15,697 nucleotides of DNA from Rhodobacteraceae bacterium UBA3087 (GTDB taxonomy: Bacteria; Pseudomonadota; Alphaproteobacteria; Rhodobacterales; Rhodobacteraceae), in the NCBI GenBank assembly GCA_002367285.1, contig DFBF01000196.1, positions 3,352-19,048 on the forward strand, given 5' to 3'. The notes beneath the pieces were generated by a model, which saw nothing but the letters and a program-made list of their open reading frames with translations, was not told the origin of the DNA and ran no database searches. How positions within the stretch are numbered: the first letter of the stretch is position 1; each line of letters begins with the position of its first letter. Positions 14,013-15,697 of this stretch are shown here, in pieces. The translations under genes were made by a program, and so were the position numbers.

Positions 14013-14061
14013 ACCCCAGGGTCCCCTCCCCTTTCAGGGGGAGGGACAGGGTGGGGGTTTT
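14013..14061 (+). terminator. GC-rich terminator after the GST gene
   Basis: GTCCCCTCCCC-TTTC-AGGGGGAGGGAC at 14021-14046 forms a long stem with one bulge. An outer ACCCC (14013-14017) can pair with GGGGT (14054-14058), bringing the stem base to the T-run at 14058-14061. It lies 36 bases past the GST stop, between convergent GST and dacB genes. The element is near-symmetric and may belong to a dispersed repeat family. Confidence 0.7.
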
Positions 14062-14111
14062 ACCGACAATCCTGCGCGCCAAAGGCGCCCATTTGGATCA
14101 TGTGCCGCAAA

Positions 14112-15602
14112 TCATGTACCATAAAGTGTCGCCCAGCGCGTGATCAGCTGCCCTTGCAGCCACCGCGACCGGTTGGACCAGGCCTTGGCCCCCTCGGGAC
14201 GCTCGCGCTCAGCGCGTTTCAAACGGTCGCGTCGCGCCACGTCTCCGGTAAAGATCGCAAAGGCCAACGGTGTGCCATCCGAGGCCGTGACATAGCCGGC
14301 AAGCGAGCTGACAAAGTTCAGCGTACCGGTCTTGGCGCGGATCGAATGCGGCGCGTTCTGCAAGGGTTTTCCGTCACGTCCAACCGCCGAGATCGGCTTC
14401 ATCAACCCCGGAAGCGCGCCATCCGGACCCACTTTGACAAGGGCTTTCACCATATCGCTGGCGGACACACGGTTATCGTCGCTCAACCCGCTGTGGTCCT
14501 GAAATTTCGCATGTTTCGCGCCCAAATCATCGCGCATCCATTGGCTCATCATACGGGCGGATGCCAACAAGGATCCCGGCTTGCCCCCGCGCGCCTGACT
14601 GGCGCTGAGCCCAACGACCTCGGCGGTCATGTTGTTGGAATACTTCAACATCAGCTGCACAATCTTGGACAGGGGCAGGCTGTCACTGCTGACCAGAACC
14701 GTGCCGCCGGGCAGGCGTTTGGTCACATCGACCTTGGGCAAACGCACCCCCTGCGCCCGCGCCAGGGCCTGAAACACCTCGCCCCCATACAGATCAGGGC
14801 GGCGCACAGGCAACCATCGCGCACCCCCTGCCCCCAATGCGGATCGTGCCACGGTCCACTGATCCACACCTTGTTGCGAGGCATAGGTATAAACCGGCAA
14901 ATCCCGGTCCACGACGCGCATCTGCGCCATCTGAACCTCTGGGCGATACCGGTCCGACCGCGCGTCCATCGTGACGGCATACCCGGAACTGGCCCGCTTC
15001 CATTCGAAATGCACGCGATTGTAGTTCAGGTTCAGCCCGCTGACCGCCGGGTTATATCCCAGGTGATCTGGCTGTTCGTCATCAATCACCCGCTGGTACG
15101 GCAACGCCCCGGCAAAGACGCGGAATTTTCCACTAACCCCGGTGACCCCTGCCGCCTTCAGCCGCGCCGCCATGGCCGCCAGGGCATCGGTGTCCAGCAT
15201 CGGATCACCCCCCCCCGCCAACACCAGGTCACCCTGAATGATACCGCCCTGCACAGGGCCCGTGGCGATCAGGCGTGTCTGAAACCGATGCGCGCCACCC
15301 ATGGCGTGCAATCCATAGACCGCCGTCACGGCCTTGGTCACGCTGGCCGGGGGCAATGGCAGCAACGGGTTGTGTGTTTCCAGCACCCGCCCGCTGCGCG
15401 CGTCTGCCACCACATAGCCAACCTTGCCGCCCAATTCGGCCTGCGCAATCAACCCCTCGGCCTGGGCGACCGCCTGCTTGGCGAAATCCGAGCCCCGGCG
15501 TATTGGCACGGGCGAAGTCATTGGCGCATTCGCAAATGCACGGCCTGCCAGAACCGATCCCATGCCGCCCAACAGCAGCCGTCTTGAAATTTCTGTTGTC
15601 AT
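14112..15602 (-). CDS. dacB: D-alanyl-D-alanine carboxypeptidase/endopeptidase (PBP4, peptidase S13)
   Basis: The 496-residue periplasmic enzyme removes terminal D-Ala and cleaves peptide cross-links in peptidoglycan. An N-terminal twin-arginine signal (ISRRLLLGGMGSVLAGRAFA) is probably cleaved after ANA (about residue 26). All three penicillin-binding motifs are intact: SVTK at 87-90 (nucleophile Ser87), SNN at 322-324 and KTG at 424-426. The S13 family's inserted domain lies between the first two. DHSGLSDDN at 369-377 is also a typical PBP4 block. Ribosome-binding sequence is poor: AGGG ends only three bases before ATG 15602. A promoter-like pair sits so close that the mRNA may be leaderless. 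Confidence 0.95.
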   Translation of the reverse strand: MTTEISRRLLLGGMGSVLAGRAFANAPMTSPVPIRRGSDFAKQAVAQAEGLIAQAELGGKVGYVVADARSGRVLETHNPLLPLPPASVTKAVTAVYGLHAMGGAHRFQTRLIATGPVQGGIIQGDLVLAGGGDPMLDTDALAAMAARLKAAGVTGVSGKFRVFAGALPYQRVIDDEQPDHLGYNPAVSGLNLNYNRVHFEWKRASSGYAVTMDARSDRYRPEVQMAQMRVVDRDLPVYTYASQQGVDQWTVARSALGAGGARWLPVRRPDLYGGEVFQALARAQGVRLPKVDVTKRLPGGTVLVSSDSLPLSKIVQLMLKYSNNMTAEVVGLSASQARGGKPGSLLASARMMSQWMRDDLGAKHAKFQDHSGLSDDNRVSASDMVKALVKVGPDGALPGLMKPISAVGRDGKPLQNAPHSIRAKTGTLNFVSSLAGYVTASDGTPLAFAIFTGDVARRDRLKRAERERPEGAKAWSNRSRWLQGQLITRWATLYGT

Positions 15603-15609
15603 GACCCTG

Positions 15610-15638
15610 AGTTAACCGCCCCGGCGTCACGGGCGCAA
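15610..15638 (-). promoter_or_regulatory. candidate promoter of dacB (leaderless?)
   Basis: On the minus strand TTGCGC (15638 to 15633) is followed after 17 bases by TTAACT (15615 to 15610). Only seven bases then separate the -10 from the ATG, so transcription would begin at or just before the start codon. The hexamers are degenerate. Confidence 0.3.
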
Positions 15639-15697
15639 GACAGGTTTGCCGGACCCGCGTGAATATGTCCCAAAAGGCGGGTGCTGTTCCCGATCGG

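Noticed and set aside
14010..15587. A 525-codon open frame on the plus strand antisense to dacB
   Set aside because: It is a by-product of GC-rich codon use: its translation is rich in His, Gln, Arg and Pro with no recognisable domain, and the minus strand encodes an intact PBP4 with all active-site motifs.
15665..15697. ATG opening MSQKAGAVPDR to the window edge, possibly a gene divergent from dacB
   Set aside because: No Shine-Dalgarno sequence and only eleven codons are visible, and minus-strand frames are also open here; it cannot be supported from this window.

Overview
The window looks like chromosomal DNA of an alphaproteobacterium, most likely a marine Rhodobacteraceae (Roseobacter group) member. 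The evidence is high GC with strong G/C third positions, a class I lysyl-tRNA synthetase, degenerate alphaproteobacterial promoters, a perfect FNR/FnrL box, and a large beta-helix protein of a type I remember from Rhodobacteraceae genomes. This assignment is inferred from reading alone; no search was run.

Layout. Bases 1-40 hold what may be the last codons of a plus-strand gene that converges on a long minus-strand block. Read in transcription order (right to left), that block is ppk2 (polyphosphate kinase 2), an MltB-type lytic transglycosylase with a peptidoglycan-binding domain, a TehB-like SAM methyltransferase, a MATE efflux pump and a CapA-like lipoprotein. ppk2 has its own clear terminator and a textbook class II FNR promoter: TTGAT-N4-ATCAA centred 41.5 bp upstream of the predicted start site, with a TACAAT -10.

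Bases 5942-9865 form the more accessory-looking part. They hold a divergent 48-codon small gene, a 763-residue right-handed beta-helix (pectate-lyase/GH28-like) protein with a strong terminator and no signal peptide, an orphan 76-residue gene in a locally AT-richer patch, and a conserved-looking 126-residue protein of unknown function. The beta-helix protein resembles phage or gene-transfer-agent spikes as much as a secreted enzyme.

From 9866 the window is housekeeping again. lysS (class I) is divergent from a terB-like gene, which is followed on the plus strand by an MFS transporter and a YfcG/YghU-type glutathione S-transferase. That run ends at a GC-rich terminator, beyond which dacB (PBP4-type DD-carboxypeptidase/endopeptidase with a twin-arginine signal) comes in on the minus strand. 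Three genes (lytic transglycosylase, dacB, possibly capA) act on or near the cell envelope, but they do not form one operon.

No rRNA, tRNA, CRISPR array, insertion sequence or integrase was seen. I see no convincing new multi-gene defence or biosynthetic system. The best leads are the FNR-controlled ppk2, the spike-like beta-helix protein and the small orphan genes beside it.
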